This document shows, piece after piece, positions 51,857 through 61,748 of a stretch of DNA of 64,000 nt (positions are counted from its first letter, which is position 1; every line of letters begins with the position of its first letter). Source of the DNA: Azospirillum agricola (lineage in GTDB: Bacteria; Pseudomonadota; Alphaproteobacteria; Azospirillales; Azospirillaceae); assembly GCF_017876095.1 (NCBI RefSeq), contig NZ_JAGINM010000023.1, positions 1-64,000 of the forward strand, in the 5' to 3' direction. Both the position numbers and the translations under genes were made by a program. The notes beneath the pieces were generated by a model. That model had not been told where the DNA came from, ran no database searches, and saw nothing but the letters and a program-made list of their open reading frames with translations.

Positions 51857-52078
51857 GGGCCTCTTCCTCCGATTAACGTGATTCCGGTTAATTCGCTGAA
51901 CCGGCTTTGGACTGGTGGTTGGTTATAGCCGAAGACATACCCCGATCCAAAGGGAAAGGGGGCGATTCGAACCCTGCCGAACCGTCCCCCTTACCTTACA
52001 TGACCCGGAAGCCGCCGGTGCGGATCACTTTCGCTTTTTCCGAAAACGGGCCTTCGGGCCTTCGTCAGGCGCCTCGCG

Positions 52079-53395
52079 TCAGATGCGGGCGAGCGCCGGC
52101 TCCTTGAAGTGCTCCTGGTACTCGGCGACCGCCTTGCTCTCGTCGAACTCGCCTTCCATCTTGGCGACGACGACGGTGGCGACGCCGTTGCCGACGAGGT
52201 TGGTCAGGGCGCGGGCCTCCGACATGAAGCGGTCGACGCCGAGCAGCAGGGCCAGCCCCTCGATCGGCAGCACGCCGGTGGCCGACAGGGTGGCGGCCAG
52301 CGTCACGAAGCCGCCGCCGGTCACCGCCGCCGCGCCCTTCGAGGTCAGCATCAGGATGACCAGGATGTAGAGCTGCTGCCAGATCGTCAGGTCGACGTTG
52401 AAGGCCTGGGCGATGAAGATCGCCGCCATCGACAGGTAGATCGAGGTGCCGTCGAGGTTGAAGGAGTAGCCGGTGGGGATGACGAGGCCGACGACGTGCT
52501 TGGAGCAGCCGAACTTCTGCATCTTCTCCATCATGCGCGGCAGCACGGACTCGGACGACGAGGTGCCGAGCACGATCAGCAGTTCCTGGCGGATGTAGCG
52601 GATGAAGCTCCAGATGCTGAAGCCGTAGGCCTTGGCGATGCCGCCCAGCACGACGAAGACGAAGATCGCCATGGTGATGTAGACCGACGCCATCAGCTGG
52701 CCCAGCGCGGTCAGCGACGAGATGCCGTACTTGCCGATGGTGAAGGACATGGCGCCGAAGGCGCCGACCGGGGCGACGCGCATCAGGATGCCGATGACGC
52801 CGAACAGGGCGTGGCCGACCTTGTCGAAGATGTCCTCGACCAGCTTGCCCTTCTGGCCCATCGCCGACAGGGCGACGCCGAAGACCACGGCGAAGAACAG
52901 GATCTGGAGCATGTCGCCCTGGACGAAGGCGCCGACCACGTTGTCGGGCACGATGCCGACGACGAAGTCCATGAAGCCGTGCTCCTTCGCCGTGGTGGCG
53001 TATTTCTGCACGGAATCGGCCTTGAGCTGGCCGGGGACGATGTTCATCCCGGCGCCCGGACGCACGAGGTTGACGACCAGCAGCCCGATGCCGAGCGCGA
53101 AGGTGGTCACGATCTCGAAATAGAGCAGCGCCTTGCCGCCGACCTTGCCGACCTTCTTCAGATTGCCGATCGAGGAGATTCCGGTGACGACCGTCAGAAA
53201 GACGATCGGGCCGATGACCATCTTCACCATCTTGATGAACAGATCGCCCAGCGGCTTCATCTCCACCGCGAGCGACGGGTAGAAGTGGCCGAGCAGAATG
53301 CCGAAGCTGATGGCGGTCAGAACCTGGAAGGTCAGGTTGGTGTAGAAGGGCTTCTTCACCGGCCCGTGCTGGGCGGTGGCGGTCGCGTTGCTCAT
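52079..53395 (-). CDS. dctA: C4-dicarboxylate transporter DctA
   Basis: The 438-residue membrane protein has DctA signatures: KPFYTNLTFQVLTAISFGIL, LIVLGTSSSESVLPRMMEKM, GLVIPTGYSFNLDGTSIYLS and TSKGAAAVTGGGFVTLAATL. It imports succinate, fumarate and malate with Na+ or H+. The ATG at 53395 (MSNATATAQHG) follows GAGGAGACC. Upstream are a sigma-54 type promoter and two DctD-like sites, and dctB is divergent. Confidence 0.95.
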   Translation of the reverse strand: MSNATATAQHGPVKKPFYTNLTFQVLTAISFGILLGHFYPSLAVEMKPLGDLFIKMVKMVIGPIVFLTVVTGISSIGNLKKVGKVGGKALLYFEIVTTFALGIGLLVVNLVRPGAGMNIVPGQLKADSVQKYATTAKEHGFMDFVVGIVPDNVVGAFVQGDMLQILFFAVVFGVALSAMGQKGKLVEDIFDKVGHALFGVIGILMRVAPVGAFGAMSFTIGKYGISSLTALGQLMASVYITMAIFVFVVLGGIAKAYGFSIWSFIRYIRQELLIVLGTSSSESVLPRMMEKMQKFGCSKHVVGLVIPTGYSFNLDGTSIYLSMAAIFIAQAFNVDLTIWQQLYILVILMLTSKGAAAVTGGGFVTLAATLSATGVLPIEGLALLLGVDRFMSEARALTNLVGNGVATVVVAKMEGEFDESKAVAEYQEHFKEPALARI

Positions 53396-53480
53396 CGACG
53401 GTCTCCTCGTGGCGTTCCTGCCGGGGCATCCGTTCTGTTGACCGACGATGCGGATGACCCCGTACTTGGTTGCCTGTGAA

Positions 53481-53497
53481 AGCAAGCGATGGGCCAA
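53481..53497 (-). promoter_or_regulatory. Sigma-54 (RpoN) promoter of dctA
   Basis: The minus strand reads TTGGCCCATCGCTTGCT, with GG and GC separated by ten bases as in -24/-12 promoters. The start site would be near 53470, about 75 bases before dctA. Confidence 0.75.
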
Positions 53498-53536
53498 TTG
53501 CTGAATCCAGCAACATCAAGGATTTGACGAATCCAC

Positions 53537-53554
53537 ATGCGCGAAAATCCACAC
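53537..53554. promoter_or_regulatory. DctD-type upstream activator site 1
   Basis: ATGCGCGAAAATCCACAC lies about 75 bases upstream of the predicted dctA start site. It shares 17 of 18 bases with site 2 and resembles the palindromic TGTGCG..AATCCGCACA site of rhizobial DctD. Confidence 0.65.
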
Positions 53555-53570
53555 GACAGGACCTGTTGCG

Positions 53571-53588
53571 ATGTGCGAAAATCCACAC
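53571..53588. promoter_or_regulatory. DctD-type upstream activator site 2
   Basis: ATGTGCGAAAATCCACAC is a near copy of site 1, 34 bases away, and is the closer match to the rhizobial palindrome. It lies about 110 bases upstream of the predicted dctA start site. Confidence 0.65.
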
Positions 53589-53634
53589 ACTCCCCGGACC
53601 ACCGCAGCAATGTTGCGGCGCAGCATGGTGTTTC

Positions 53635-55479
53635 GTGACGTTGCCGAAGCCCTTTGACGGCACAAGGACAGATTCGATCGCCCAGGGGGCCGCGCGGGGA
53701 GCCGCGCGGCTGGCGGCGCTCGCGCTCGAACGGCCGCGCCGGCTGCTTCTCGCGCTGCTGCTGCTGGGGGTGCCGCTGGCCGCGGCGCTGGCCGCCGGCT
53801 GGGCCGCCGGGCAGGCGGAGACGGACCTGCACGCGCACGCGCACGCGCAATTGGCGCTCTACGACGCCAATTTGCGGGCCGAGCTGGAGCGCCACGCCGC
53901 CGTCCCCCTGGCGCTGGCACAGGATTCCGAGGTCACGGCGCTCCTGGGCGACCCGACGCCCGAGCGCATCGACCGGATGAACCGCAAGCTGGAAGGCATC
54001 GGGAAGGCGCTCGGCGCCTCGGCGCTCTACATCATGGACACCAGCGGGCTGACGCTGACCGCGAGCAACTGGAACGGAAGCTCCAGCTTCGTCGGGCAGA
54101 ACTTCGCCTACCGGCCCTATTTCCGAATGGCCATCGAGCGCGGGGAGGGCCACCATTTCGCGCTGGGCACCACCTCCTTCATCCCCGGCTATTACACCGC
54201 CCACCGGGTGGTGGCGGAAAACCGCACACTGGGCGCGGTGGTGCTGAAGGTCGGCTTCGACCGGCTGGAACGGGCCTGGGTGCCCAGCCCGGAAAAGCTG
54301 CTGGTGACCGACCGCGACGGCATGGTCTTCATCACCAACGTCGAGGACTGGCGCTACCACGCCCTGCCCCGCCGCCTGCCGATCGCCCTGCCGGTCGTGC
54401 CGGAGGGCACCAGCGAGGGGCTGGACGTGCTGCCCTGGGCCTTCGGCGGGGCCGCCGACCGCATCGCCATCGCCGAGAACGGGGTGGAGCGGCGCTATCT
54501 GCTGGCCTCGGTCGCCGTGCCCGGCGGCGACTGGACCCTGCACAGCCTGACCAGCCGCGAGCCGGTCTCGGGCCGCGCCCAGGTCGCCGGCCTGCTCGCC
54601 GCCGCCGCGATGGCGCTGGCCGCCGTCGCCGCCTACGCGCTGGCCCTGCGCCGCGCCGCCTTCGCCGAGCGTCTGGCGGTTCAGGAGGAGGCGCGGGCCG
54701 AGCTGGAGCGCCGCGTCGCCGAAGCGACGGCGGAGTTGCGGGAGCGGGAGAACGAGCTGACCCAGGCGGCCAAGCTGGCGGCGCTGGGGCAGATGTCGGC
54801 GGGCATCGCCCACGAGATCAACCAGCCGCTGGCCGCCATGCGCAGCTTCGCCGACAACGCGGTCGTGCTGCTGGAGCGCGGACGGACGGAGTCGGTGCGC
54901 GACAATCTTGGCGAGATCGCCGGCCTGACCGACCGCATGGCCGCGATCACCCGCCAGCTGAAGGGCTTCGCCCGGCGCGCCTCGGGCCGGCTGGGGCCGG
55001 TGTCGGCCAACGGCGCCGTCGGTCAGGCGCTGTCGCTGCTGGAGGCGCGGCTGCGGCGCGACGACGTGACGGTCGAGACCGACCTGCCCGCCCACACCGT
55101 CTGGGTGACCGGCGAGGATGTGCGGTTGCAGCAGGTGCTGGTCAACCTGATCGGCAACGCCGCCGACGCCGTGCGCGGCGCTCCGGTGCGCCGGCTGCGC
55201 ATCACCCTGACGACGGCGGACGACGTGGCGCTGCTCAGCGTCGCCGACAGCGGAACCGGCATCCGCGACGCCGACCTGCCCCGGATGTTCGTGCCCTTCT
55301 TCACCACCAAGGAGGCGGGCGAGGGGCTCGGGCTCGGGCTGTCGATCAGCCACGGCATCGTCGAGGATTTCGGCGGCAGCCTGACCGCCGCCAACGGCCG
55401 CTCCGGCCTGCTGGGCGGCGCCGTCTTCACCATGCGGCTCAAGGTCGCCGAGCAGAAAACAATGGAACAGCCATCATGA
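53635..55479 (+). CDS. dctB: C4-dicarboxylate sensor histidine kinase DctB
   Basis: The protein (614 residues with the GTG start at 53635) has a membrane segment (LLLALLLLGVPLAAALAAGW), a periplasmic PAS/Cache sensor to about 315, a second membrane segment (AAAAMALAAVAAYALALRRA), a coiled coil and a kinase core: SAGIAHEINQPLAAMRSFAD (His about 393), NLIGNAADAV, ADSGTGIRDAD and EGLGLGLSIS. It phosphorylates DctD. The start is uncertain; the frame is open to 53470, but that would overlap the activator sites. Confidence 0.93.
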   Translation: MTLPKPFDGTRTDSIAQGAARGAARLAALALERPRRLLLALLLLGVPLAAALAAGWAAGQAETDLHAHAHAQLALYDANLRAELERHAAVPLALAQDSEVTALLGDPTPERIDRMNRKLEGIGKALGASALYIMDTSGLTLTASNWNGSSSFVGQNFAYRPYFRMAIERGEGHHFALGTTSFIPGYYTAHRVVAENRTLGAVVLKVGFDRLERAWVPSPEKLLVTDRDGMVFITNVEDWRYHALPRRLPIALPVVPEGTSEGLDVLPWAFGGAADRIAIAENGVERRYLLASVAVPGGDWTLHSLTSREPVSGRAQVAGLLAAAAMALAAVAAYALALRRAAFAERLAVQEEARAELERRVAEATAELRERENELTQAAKLAALGQMSAGIAHEINQPLAAMRSFADNAVVLLERGRTESVRDNLGEIAGLTDRMAAITRQLKGFARRASGRLGPVSANGAVGQALSLLEARLRRDDVTVETDLPAHTVWVTGEDVRLQQVLVNLIGNAADAVRGAPVRRLRITLTTADDVALLSVADSGTGIRDADLPRMFVPFFTTKEAGEGLGLGLSISHGIVEDFGGSLTAANGRSGLLGGAVFTMRLKVAEQKTMEQPS

Positions 55480-56855
55480 CCGTGAACGACACCGGCAGCG
55501 GCACGGGCGGCGGCGGCGCCGGCAGCGTGCTTTTCGTGGACGACGAGCGCGCCGTCCGGCTGGCCGGGCAGCAGACGCTGGAACTCGCCGGCTTCGAGGT
55601 GACCGCCTGCGACGGGGCGGAGCGCGCCCTGCGCCATCTCGGGCGCGACTGGCCGGGCTGTCTGGTGACCGACGTGCGGATGCCGCAGATGGACGGGCTG
55701 GCCCTGATGGAGCGGGTGCGGACCATCGACCCCGACCTGCCGGTCATCCTCATCACCGGCCACGGCGACGTGCCGATGGCGGTGCAGGCGATGCGCGACG
55801 GGGCCTACGACTTCCTGGAAAAGCCCTTCCCCTCCGACCGGCTGGTCGAGACCGTGCGGCGCGCCGTCGACAAACGCCGGCTGGTGCTGGAGAACCGCCG
55901 CCTGCGCGCCGCCCTGTCGGGGGGCGGCGAATCCACCCAGGGCATCGTCGGCCGCACCGCCGGCATCGAGCGGCTGCGCGCGACCATCGCGGCGGTGGCC
56001 GACACCGACGCCGACGTTCTGGTGTTCGGCGAGACCGGCACCGGCAAGGAGATGGTCGCCCGCGCCCTGCACGGCGCCAGCGCCCGGCGCAAGCACCCCT
56101 TCGTCGCCCTGAACTGCGGCGCCATGCCCGAGGCGATCTTCGAAAGCGAACTGTTCGGCCACGAGGCCGGAGCCTTCACCGGCGCCGCCAAGCGCCGCGT
56201 CGGCCGCATCGAGCACGCCAGCGGCGGCACCCTGTTCCTCGACGAGATCGAGAGCATGCCGCTGTCGCTCCAGGTCAAGCTTCTGCGCGTCATCCAGGAA
56301 CGGGTGGTCGAGCCGCTGGGATCGAACGAGCTGGTTCCGGTCGACCTGCGCGTGGTGGCGGCGACCAAGGTCGACCTCAAGCAGGCGGCGGCGGCCGGGA
56401 AATTCCGCGAGGATCTCTATTACCGGTTGAACGTGGTGGTGGTGAGCATCCCGCCGCTGCGCGAGCGGCGCGACGACGTTCCGCTGCTGTTCCAGCATTT
56501 CGTCGTCCAGGCGGCCGGCCGCTACAACCGCGAGCCGCGCGTCGCCTCGCCGACCCAGATGCAGAGGCTGGTCGCCCAGGACTGGCCGGGCAACGTCCGT
56601 GAACTGCGCAACGCCGCCGACCGCTTCGTGCTGGGGCTGGAGGATGTGGCGGCGGAACCCGCCGCCCCCGCCCAGGCCCCGGCCCTGTCCCTGGCCGAAC
56701 GGGTCGACCATTTCGAGAAGGGGCTGATCCAGAGCGAGCTGGCCCGCCAGAAGGGCAGCGTGAAGGCCGCCATCGAGGCGCTGAACATTCCGCGCAAGAC
56801 CTTCTACGACAAGCTCAAGCGCTACGGGCTGAGCCGCGAGGATTTCGTGGAGTGA
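55476..56855 (+). CDS. dctD: Sigma-54 activator DctD
   Basis: The 459-residue response regulator has a receiver (VLFVDDERAVRLAGQQTLEL; acceptor Asp about 65 in CLVTDVRMPQMDGL; Lys in LEKPFP), an AAA+ core (Walker A GETGTGKE, the sigma-54 contact GAFTGA, and GGTLFLDEIESMPL) and a Fis-type helix-turn-helix (KAAIEALNIPRKTFYDKLKR). The start overlaps the dctB stop by four bases. It activates dctA from the upstream sites. Confidence 0.95.
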   Translation: MTVNDTGSGTGGGGAGSVLFVDDERAVRLAGQQTLELAGFEVTACDGAERALRHLGRDWPGCLVTDVRMPQMDGLALMERVRTIDPDLPVILITGHGDVPMAVQAMRDGAYDFLEKPFPSDRLVETVRRAVDKRRLVLENRRLRAALSGGGESTQGIVGRTAGIERLRATIAAVADTDADVLVFGETGTGKEMVARALHGASARRKHPFVALNCGAMPEAIFESELFGHEAGAFTGAAKRRVGRIEHASGGTLFLDEIESMPLSLQVKLLRVIQERVVEPLGSNELVPVDLRVVAATKVDLKQAAAAGKFREDLYYRLNVVVVSIPPLRERRDDVPLLFQHFVVQAAGRYNREPRVASPTQMQRLVAQDWPGNVRELRNAADRFVLGLEDVAAEPAAPAQAPALSLAERVDHFEKGLIQSELARQKGSVKAAIEALNIPRKTFYDKLKRYGLSREDFVE

Positions 56856-56862
56856 CGCGGTC

Positions 56863-57429
56863 ATGAAGGGCAACGCGACGCCGGACGGCCCCAACCGCCT
56901 GTTCGTCCTGACGGGTGGACCGGGGTCGGGAAAGAGCACGCTGATCCGCGCGCTGGAACAGGCCGGCCACGCCTGCGCCGAGGAGGCCGGGCGCGGCGTG
57001 ATCCGCGACCAGACCGCCATCGGCGGTTCCGCCCTGCCCTGGATCGACCCGGCGGCCTTCGCCGAGCAGATGCTGGGCTGGGACATGCGCTCCCATCGCA
57101 ACGCCCTCGGCCATCCGGGGGCCGTCTTCTTCGACCGCGGCGTGCCCGACACCGTCGGCTATCTGCGGCTGCACGGCCTGCCGGTGCCACCGCACCTGGA
57201 AAGGGCGGTCGACCTGTTCCGTTATGAAAAACGGGTGTTCATCACCCCGCCCTGGCCCGAGATCTACGAGCGGGACGCCGAGCGCCGGCAGTCGCCGGAG
57301 GAGGCGGAGCGCACCCACCGTTCCATGGTGGAGACCTACGGCGACTGCGGCTACGAGCTGGTCGAGCTTCCCCGCCGTCCCGTGCCGGAGCGCGTGACGT
57401 TCATCCTCGAACAGGCCGGACTCCGCTAG
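56863..57429 (+). CDS. Predicted ATPase (AAA_28-like)
   Basis: The 188-residue protein has a P-loop, LTGGPGSGKSTLIRALEQAG, and further conserved blocks GRGVIRDQTAIGGSALPWID and AVFFDRGVPDTVGYLRLHG. It belongs to a family of small ATP/GTP-binding proteins of unknown role. It lies 7 bp after dctD and may be co-transcribed. Nothing in it suggests a dicarboxylate function. Confidence 0.85.
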   Translation: MKGNATPDGPNRLFVLTGGPGSGKSTLIRALEQAGHACAEEAGRGVIRDQTAIGGSALPWIDPAAFAEQMLGWDMRSHRNALGHPGAVFFDRGVPDTVGYLRLHGLPVPPHLERAVDLFRYEKRVFITPPWPEIYERDAERRQSPEEAERTHRSMVETYGDCGYELVELPRRPVPERVTFILEQAGLR

Positions 57430-57489
57430 AGCGCTGGAAAACCGCCGAGCCTCGCCCCATGTCACCACGACAACCAGGATTTGGCCGCC

Positions 57490-58134
57490 TTGTCGATCGC
57501 ATTTCCGGATTTCAAAGCCCAGGCGACCGCGCTCGCCTCCTTCATCGAGACGCACGCGGAGTGGGCCGGAGCCATCATCTTCCTGGTGGCCTTCACCGAG
57601 GGGATCACGATCGTCGGTCTTCTGGTTCCCGGCGTCCTCATGCTGACCGCGGCCGGGGCGCTGGTGGCCGCCGGCATCCTCGATTTCTGGACCGTCTATC
57701 TGGCGATCGTGGGCGGCGCCGTTCTCGGCGATGCCGCCTCCTACTGGCTGGGCCGCCTTTACGGCGAGCGTCTGTTCCAACTCTGGCCGTTCAGCCGGCG
57801 GCCGGAGCTGCGCGGCCGGGGCGAGGCCTTCTTCCATCGGCATGGCGGCAAGAGCGTGTTCCTGGCGCGCTTCGTCGGCCCCCTGCGCGCCGTGGTGCCG
57901 ACCACCGCCGGCATGATGGCGATGCCTCACCGGCAGTTCCAGACCTTCAACCTGCTGTCGGCGGCGATCTGGGCTCCCCTGCTGATGTCGCCCGGTCACC
58001 TCGCCTGGACCGGCTACGACCTGAGCAGCCTCGGCAACCGCAACGCACCGGCGGCCGGGAGCGCGGAAAGCGCGCCGGGGCCGTGCAGGATCACTCCCCC
58101 CGTCGCCGGCTCGCCGCAGAACCCGGCCTGCTGA
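57490..58134 (+). CDS. DedA family membrane protein
   Basis: The protein of about 214 residues carries the DedA pattern: ETHAEWAGAIIFLVAFTEGI, PGVLMLTAAGALVAAGILDF, GGAVLGDAASYWLGRLYGER and GGKSVFLARFVGPLRAVVPT with AGMMAMP. The Cys-containing C-terminus is unrelated. Starts are TTG codons at 57481 or 57490; AGGA ten bases before 57490 favours the latter. DedA proteins help membrane lipid transport and homeostasis. Confidence 0.85.
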   Translation: MSIAFPDFKAQATALASFIETHAEWAGAIIFLVAFTEGITIVGLLVPGVLMLTAAGALVAAGILDFWTVYLAIVGGAVLGDAASYWLGRLYGERLFQLWPFSRRPELRGRGEAFFHRHGGKSVFLARFVGPLRAVVPTTAGMMAMPHRQFQTFNLLSAAIWAPLLMSPGHLAWTGYDLSSLGNRNAPAAGSAESAPGPCRITPPVAGSPQNPAC

Positions 58135-58174
58135 TCCCGCCAGCCCATCCCGGACGCCCCGCCGGACGCCACGG

Positions 58175-58816
58175 TCAGCGCTTCAGCAGATCGGCGACGT
58201 TCAGCACCGCCTCCGCCACCTCGACCAACCGCCTGTTCTGGTCCATCGCCATCCTGCGCAGCGTCTTGTAGGCCTGATCCTCGCTGAGGTCGCGGTGCGC
58301 CATCAACAGCCCCTTGGCCCGCTCGACGATCTTTCGGTCGTTCAGCGCGGCGCGTGACTTCTCCAACTCCTCGTTGACCGTCTGGAAGCGGTGGAAATGC
58401 CCGGACACGGTTTCCATGATCGACCGCACCAGCTTGGCGCTCAACCCGTCCACCGCGTAGATGCTGACACCGGCCCTGACGGCGCGGGCCATCAGCGGGC
58501 GGTCCTCCTCGCCGACCAGAAGCGCGATCGGGCGCGGCGTCTCCCGGTTGATCGACATCAGATCCTCCAGATAGTCGCGGTAAGGGGAGGCCAGATCGAC
58601 GATGATGACGTCGGGCCGGTGCACCTGGATGGCGGCGCGCAGGTCGGCGTCGATGCCGATCACCGCCGCGATCTCCGCACCGGACTCGCGCAGGCTGTCC
58701 TTCACCACCGCGGCGCGCTCGCCGTCATCATCGACCACCAGAACCCGCAAGTTCGCCGCCCCTCCGATGTCCGCGCTTCCCCATCGAAGCGAGCCGGTTG
58801 CGATGGCGTTCTGCAC
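58175..58816 (-). CDS. ANTAR-domain response regulator (NasT/AmiR type)
   Basis: The 213-residue protein has a receiver-like domain (LRVLVVDDDGERAAVVKDSL, then PDVIIVDLASPYRDYLEDLM) and a C-terminal ANTAR domain of three helices (ALNDRKIVERAKGLLMAHRD, LSEDQAYKTLRRMAMDQNRR). ANTAR proteins bind paired RNA hairpins and block termination, often in nitrate/nitrite genes. No target hairpins or nas genes were seen here, and no kinase or NasS-like partner is adjacent. Confidence 0.9.
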   Translation of the reverse strand: MQNAIATGSLRWGSADIGGAANLRVLVVDDDGERAAVVKDSLRESGAEIAAVIGIDADLRAAIQVHRPDVIIVDLASPYRDYLEDLMSINRETPRPIALLVGEEDRPLMARAVRAGVSIYAVDGLSAKLVRSIMETVSGHFHRFQTVNEELEKSRAALNDRKIVERAKGLLMAHRDLSEDQAYKTLRRMAMDQNRRLVEVAEAVLNVADLLKR

Positions 58817-59036
58817 AGCAAAATCCGGACCACCTCAAAAACCAATCCAAAGGTTCCATATCGGCGCGACCGATGCCCATTCCTTGGGCTGACCGCCCAC
58901 AGCCTGGACAGGACCGGAACGCTCCGCAACCGCCGGGCTCTCCGGAGGGAGTATGCCTTTGCCGGCCCCGCGCCGCGCCCTAGCTACTGTCCGGTTGGAA
59001 ACCACCGTTCACGCGAGAACCAAGGAGACGACGATC

Positions 59037-59462
<426 letters not shown>

Positions 59463-59587
59463 CGCGACACCCCTTGCGGGCGCCCCGACCCGCGATGCTA
59501 CAGTGCGCGCCGCCCGCGACCGGGCGGCGCGCCGTCGCCGTGCCCGTCGCCGGCCAAGGGAAAGCGACGCGACGGGGGAAACGCGCC

Positions 59588-60403
59588 ATGGCTCCGCAGG
59601 GGACCGCAGCAGACTTCACGGACGGCTTCATCGACATCGCCGGCGACCGGCTGGAATACCGCCGCATCCCGGCCGCGGGCGAGGGACGGCCGACGCTGGT
59701 CTTCCTGCATGAGGGCCTCGGCTGCATCGCCATCTGGAAGGATTTTCCCGACCGGCTGGCGGCGGCGACCGGCTGCGGCGCGTTGATCTACTCCCGGCGC
59801 GGCTACGGCGCCTCCTCCGCCGTCACCCCGCCCCGCCCCATCGATTATCTGCACCGCGAGGCCGACATCGTGCTGCCGGCGCTGCTCGACGCCTTCGGCC
59901 TGACCGACACGGTGCTGGTCGGGCACAGCGACGGCGCCTCCATCGCGCTGCTCGCCGCCGCCGGCCCCCTGGCTCCGCGCATCCGGCTGGCAATCGCCGA
60001 GGCTCCCCATGTCTTCGTCGAGGACGTCACCATCGCCGGCATCCGGGCGGCGGGCGACCTCTACCACAACGGCGGACTGCGCGAGCGGCTGAAGCGGCTG
60101 CACGGCGACAATGTCGACGGCGCCTTCCACGGCTGGCACGAGACGTGGCTGACCCCGGCCTTCCGGCATTGGAACATCGAGGATCGGCTGCCGTCGATCC
60201 GCACGCCGCTGCTCGTCATCCAGGGCGTCGGCGACGAGTACGCGACGGCGGCGCAGTATGACGCCATCGCCGCGCGCAGCGGCGGCCCGGTGTCGGTTCT
60301 GGTGCTGGAGGGTTGCGGCCACACCCCCCACCGCGACCGGGCGGAGGCCGTGCTCGCCGCCATGGCCGAGGCCATCGGCGTGGCGGCACGGCCGGCGGCA
60401 TAA
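59588..60403 (+). CDS. Alpha/beta hydrolase
   Basis: The 271-residue protein has the fold's oxyanion region LVFLHEGLGCIAIWKDFPDR, the nucleophile elbow VGHSDGAS (Ser about 120), an acid in QGVGDEYAT and the base in EGCGHTPHRD. No signal peptide. Substrate unknown. An open frame runs upstream to 58391, but it does not match the family and overlaps other genes. It lies 125 bp past the OsmC gene. Confidence 0.88.
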   Translation: MAPQGTAADFTDGFIDIAGDRLEYRRIPAAGEGRPTLVFLHEGLGCIAIWKDFPDRLAAATGCGALIYSRRGYGASSAVTPPRPIDYLHREADIVLPALLDAFGLTDTVLVGHSDGASIALLAAAGPLAPRIRLAIAEAPHVFVEDVTIAGIRAAGDLYHNGGLRERLKRLHGDNVDGAFHGWHETWLTPAFRHWNIEDRLPSIRTPLLVIQGVGDEYATAAQYDAIAARSGGPVSVLVLEGCGHTPHRDRAEAVLAAMAEAIGVAARPAA

Positions 60404-60477
60404 GCGCATCCACCTCATCCGGACGGGGTACTTCTAGCCAAAGGGCCGATTGACCGTACCCTTTTCATCAAACCATA

Positions 60478-61737
60478 GTGCCCAGCCCTGTGCCGAAGCC
60501 TGTTGTTCCGGCCGCTTCCTTCAGACGATGGACGATGCCGTTGCCTGTCTTTGTCCGGATCATGTTGCTTCTCGTGATGCTCGCCCTTCCCGGACGGGCG
60601 GCCGTCGCGGCGGCGGAGACCGCCGCCCGCGCGCCGGTGATCCTCGGGCTGGACGGCGAGTTCGGGCTGGCCAACAGCACCTCGGCGGAATCCATCGAGC
60701 GCGGCATCCGCACGGCCATCGACGAGATCAACCGGTCCGGCGGCGTGCTGGGCGGCCGCCCGCTGGATCTGGTGACGCGCGAGCACCGCTCCATCTCGGC
60801 GCGCGGCATCAAGAACATCCGCGAGCTGGCGGCCATCCCCAATCTGGTCGCCGTGTATGGCGGTCGCTTCAGCCCGGTGGTGATCGAGGAACTGCCGGTT
60901 CTGGAGGAGACCCGCACCCTGTTCCTCGCCCCATGGTCGTCGGCCGACGCCATCATCGACAACGGCATGAAGCCGAACTACATCTTCCGGTTGTCGTTGC
61001 GCGACAGCCTGGCGATGCCCTTCCTGCTGGCGCACGCCCAGCGCCGTGGCCTGACCCGCGTCGGGCTCCTGCTGACCAACACCGCCTGGGGGCGCTCCAA
61101 CCTGGAGGCGGCCAACCGCTATTTCACGGAGGGCGGCGTGCCGCAGCCGGTGGGGACCGCGTGGTACAACTGGCGCGACCGCTCGCTGATCGAGAAGTAC
61201 CGGACGCTGGCGCAGGCCGGCGCGCAGGCCATCGTGCTGGTCGCCAACGACGACGAGGCCGCGATCCTGGTGCGCGAGGTCGCCGCCCTGCCGGCGGCGG
61301 AGCGGCTGCCCATCCTCAGCCATTGGGGCATCACCGGCGGCGATTTCGTCGGACAGGCCGGGGCAGCCCTGCACGAGGTGGACTTCAGCGTCATCCAGAC
61401 CGTCAGCCTGTTCCGCACGCCGCCCGACCGCCTCGCTCCCGTCCTGGAAACCACCCGGCGGCTGTTCGGCCTCTCGCGGATCGAGGAGATCGAGGCGCCC
61501 GTCGGTTTCATCCACGCCTACGACCTGACCCACATCCTGGCCCGCGCCATCGATCTCGCCGGCACCACCGACCGCGCCGCCGTGCGGGACGCCCTGGAAC
61601 GGGTCGAGCATTACCAGGGACTCGCCCGGACCTTCGACCGCCCCTTCACCCCGGACCGTCACGAGGCGCTGACCGAGAAGGAGCTCCTGATGGCCCGCTT
61701 CACGCGAGACGGCGTTCTCGTGCCCGACGGCGAGTGA
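60478..61737 (+). CDS. Periplasmic ABC-type ligand-binding protein (LivK/AmiC-like)
   Basis: The 419-residue exported protein (signal RIMLLLVMLALPGRAAVAAA) has a type I periplasmic-binding fold: PVILGLDGEFGLANSTSAES, RGIRTAIDEINRSGGVLGGR, ELAAIPNLVAVYGGRFSPVV and FIHAYDLTHILARAI. The start may be the GTG at 60478 or the ATG at 60535. No transporter genes follow; 11 bp downstream begins a hybrid histidine kinase. It therefore probably presents a ligand to that kinase instead of to a permease. Confidence 0.88.
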   Translation: MPSPVPKPVVPAASFRRWTMPLPVFVRIMLLLVMLALPGRAAVAAAETAARAPVILGLDGEFGLANSTSAESIERGIRTAIDEINRSGGVLGGRPLDLVTREHRSISARGIKNIRELAAIPNLVAVYGGRFSPVVIEELPVLEETRTLFLAPWSSADAIIDNGMKPNYIFRLSLRDSLAMPFLLAHAQRRGLTRVGLLLTNTAWGRSNLEAANRYFTEGGVPQPVGTAWYNWRDRSLIEKYRTLAQAGAQAIVLVANDDEAAILVREVAALPAAERLPILSHWGITGGDFVGQAGAALHEVDFSVIQTVSLFRTPPDRLAPVLETTRRLFGLSRIEEIEAPVGFIHAYDLTHILARAIDLAGTTDRAAVRDALERVEHYQGLARTFDRPFTPDRHEALTEKELLMARFTRDGVLVPDGE

Positions 61738-61748
61738 AAGGGCGTGCG

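Noticed and set aside
49667..51928. 753-residue plus-strand frame opposite maeB
   Set aside because: Shadow of the malic enzyme.
52035..52068. GGGCCTTCGGGCCTTCG considered as the dctA terminator
   Set aside because: The stem is only four base pairs and the T-run is weak.
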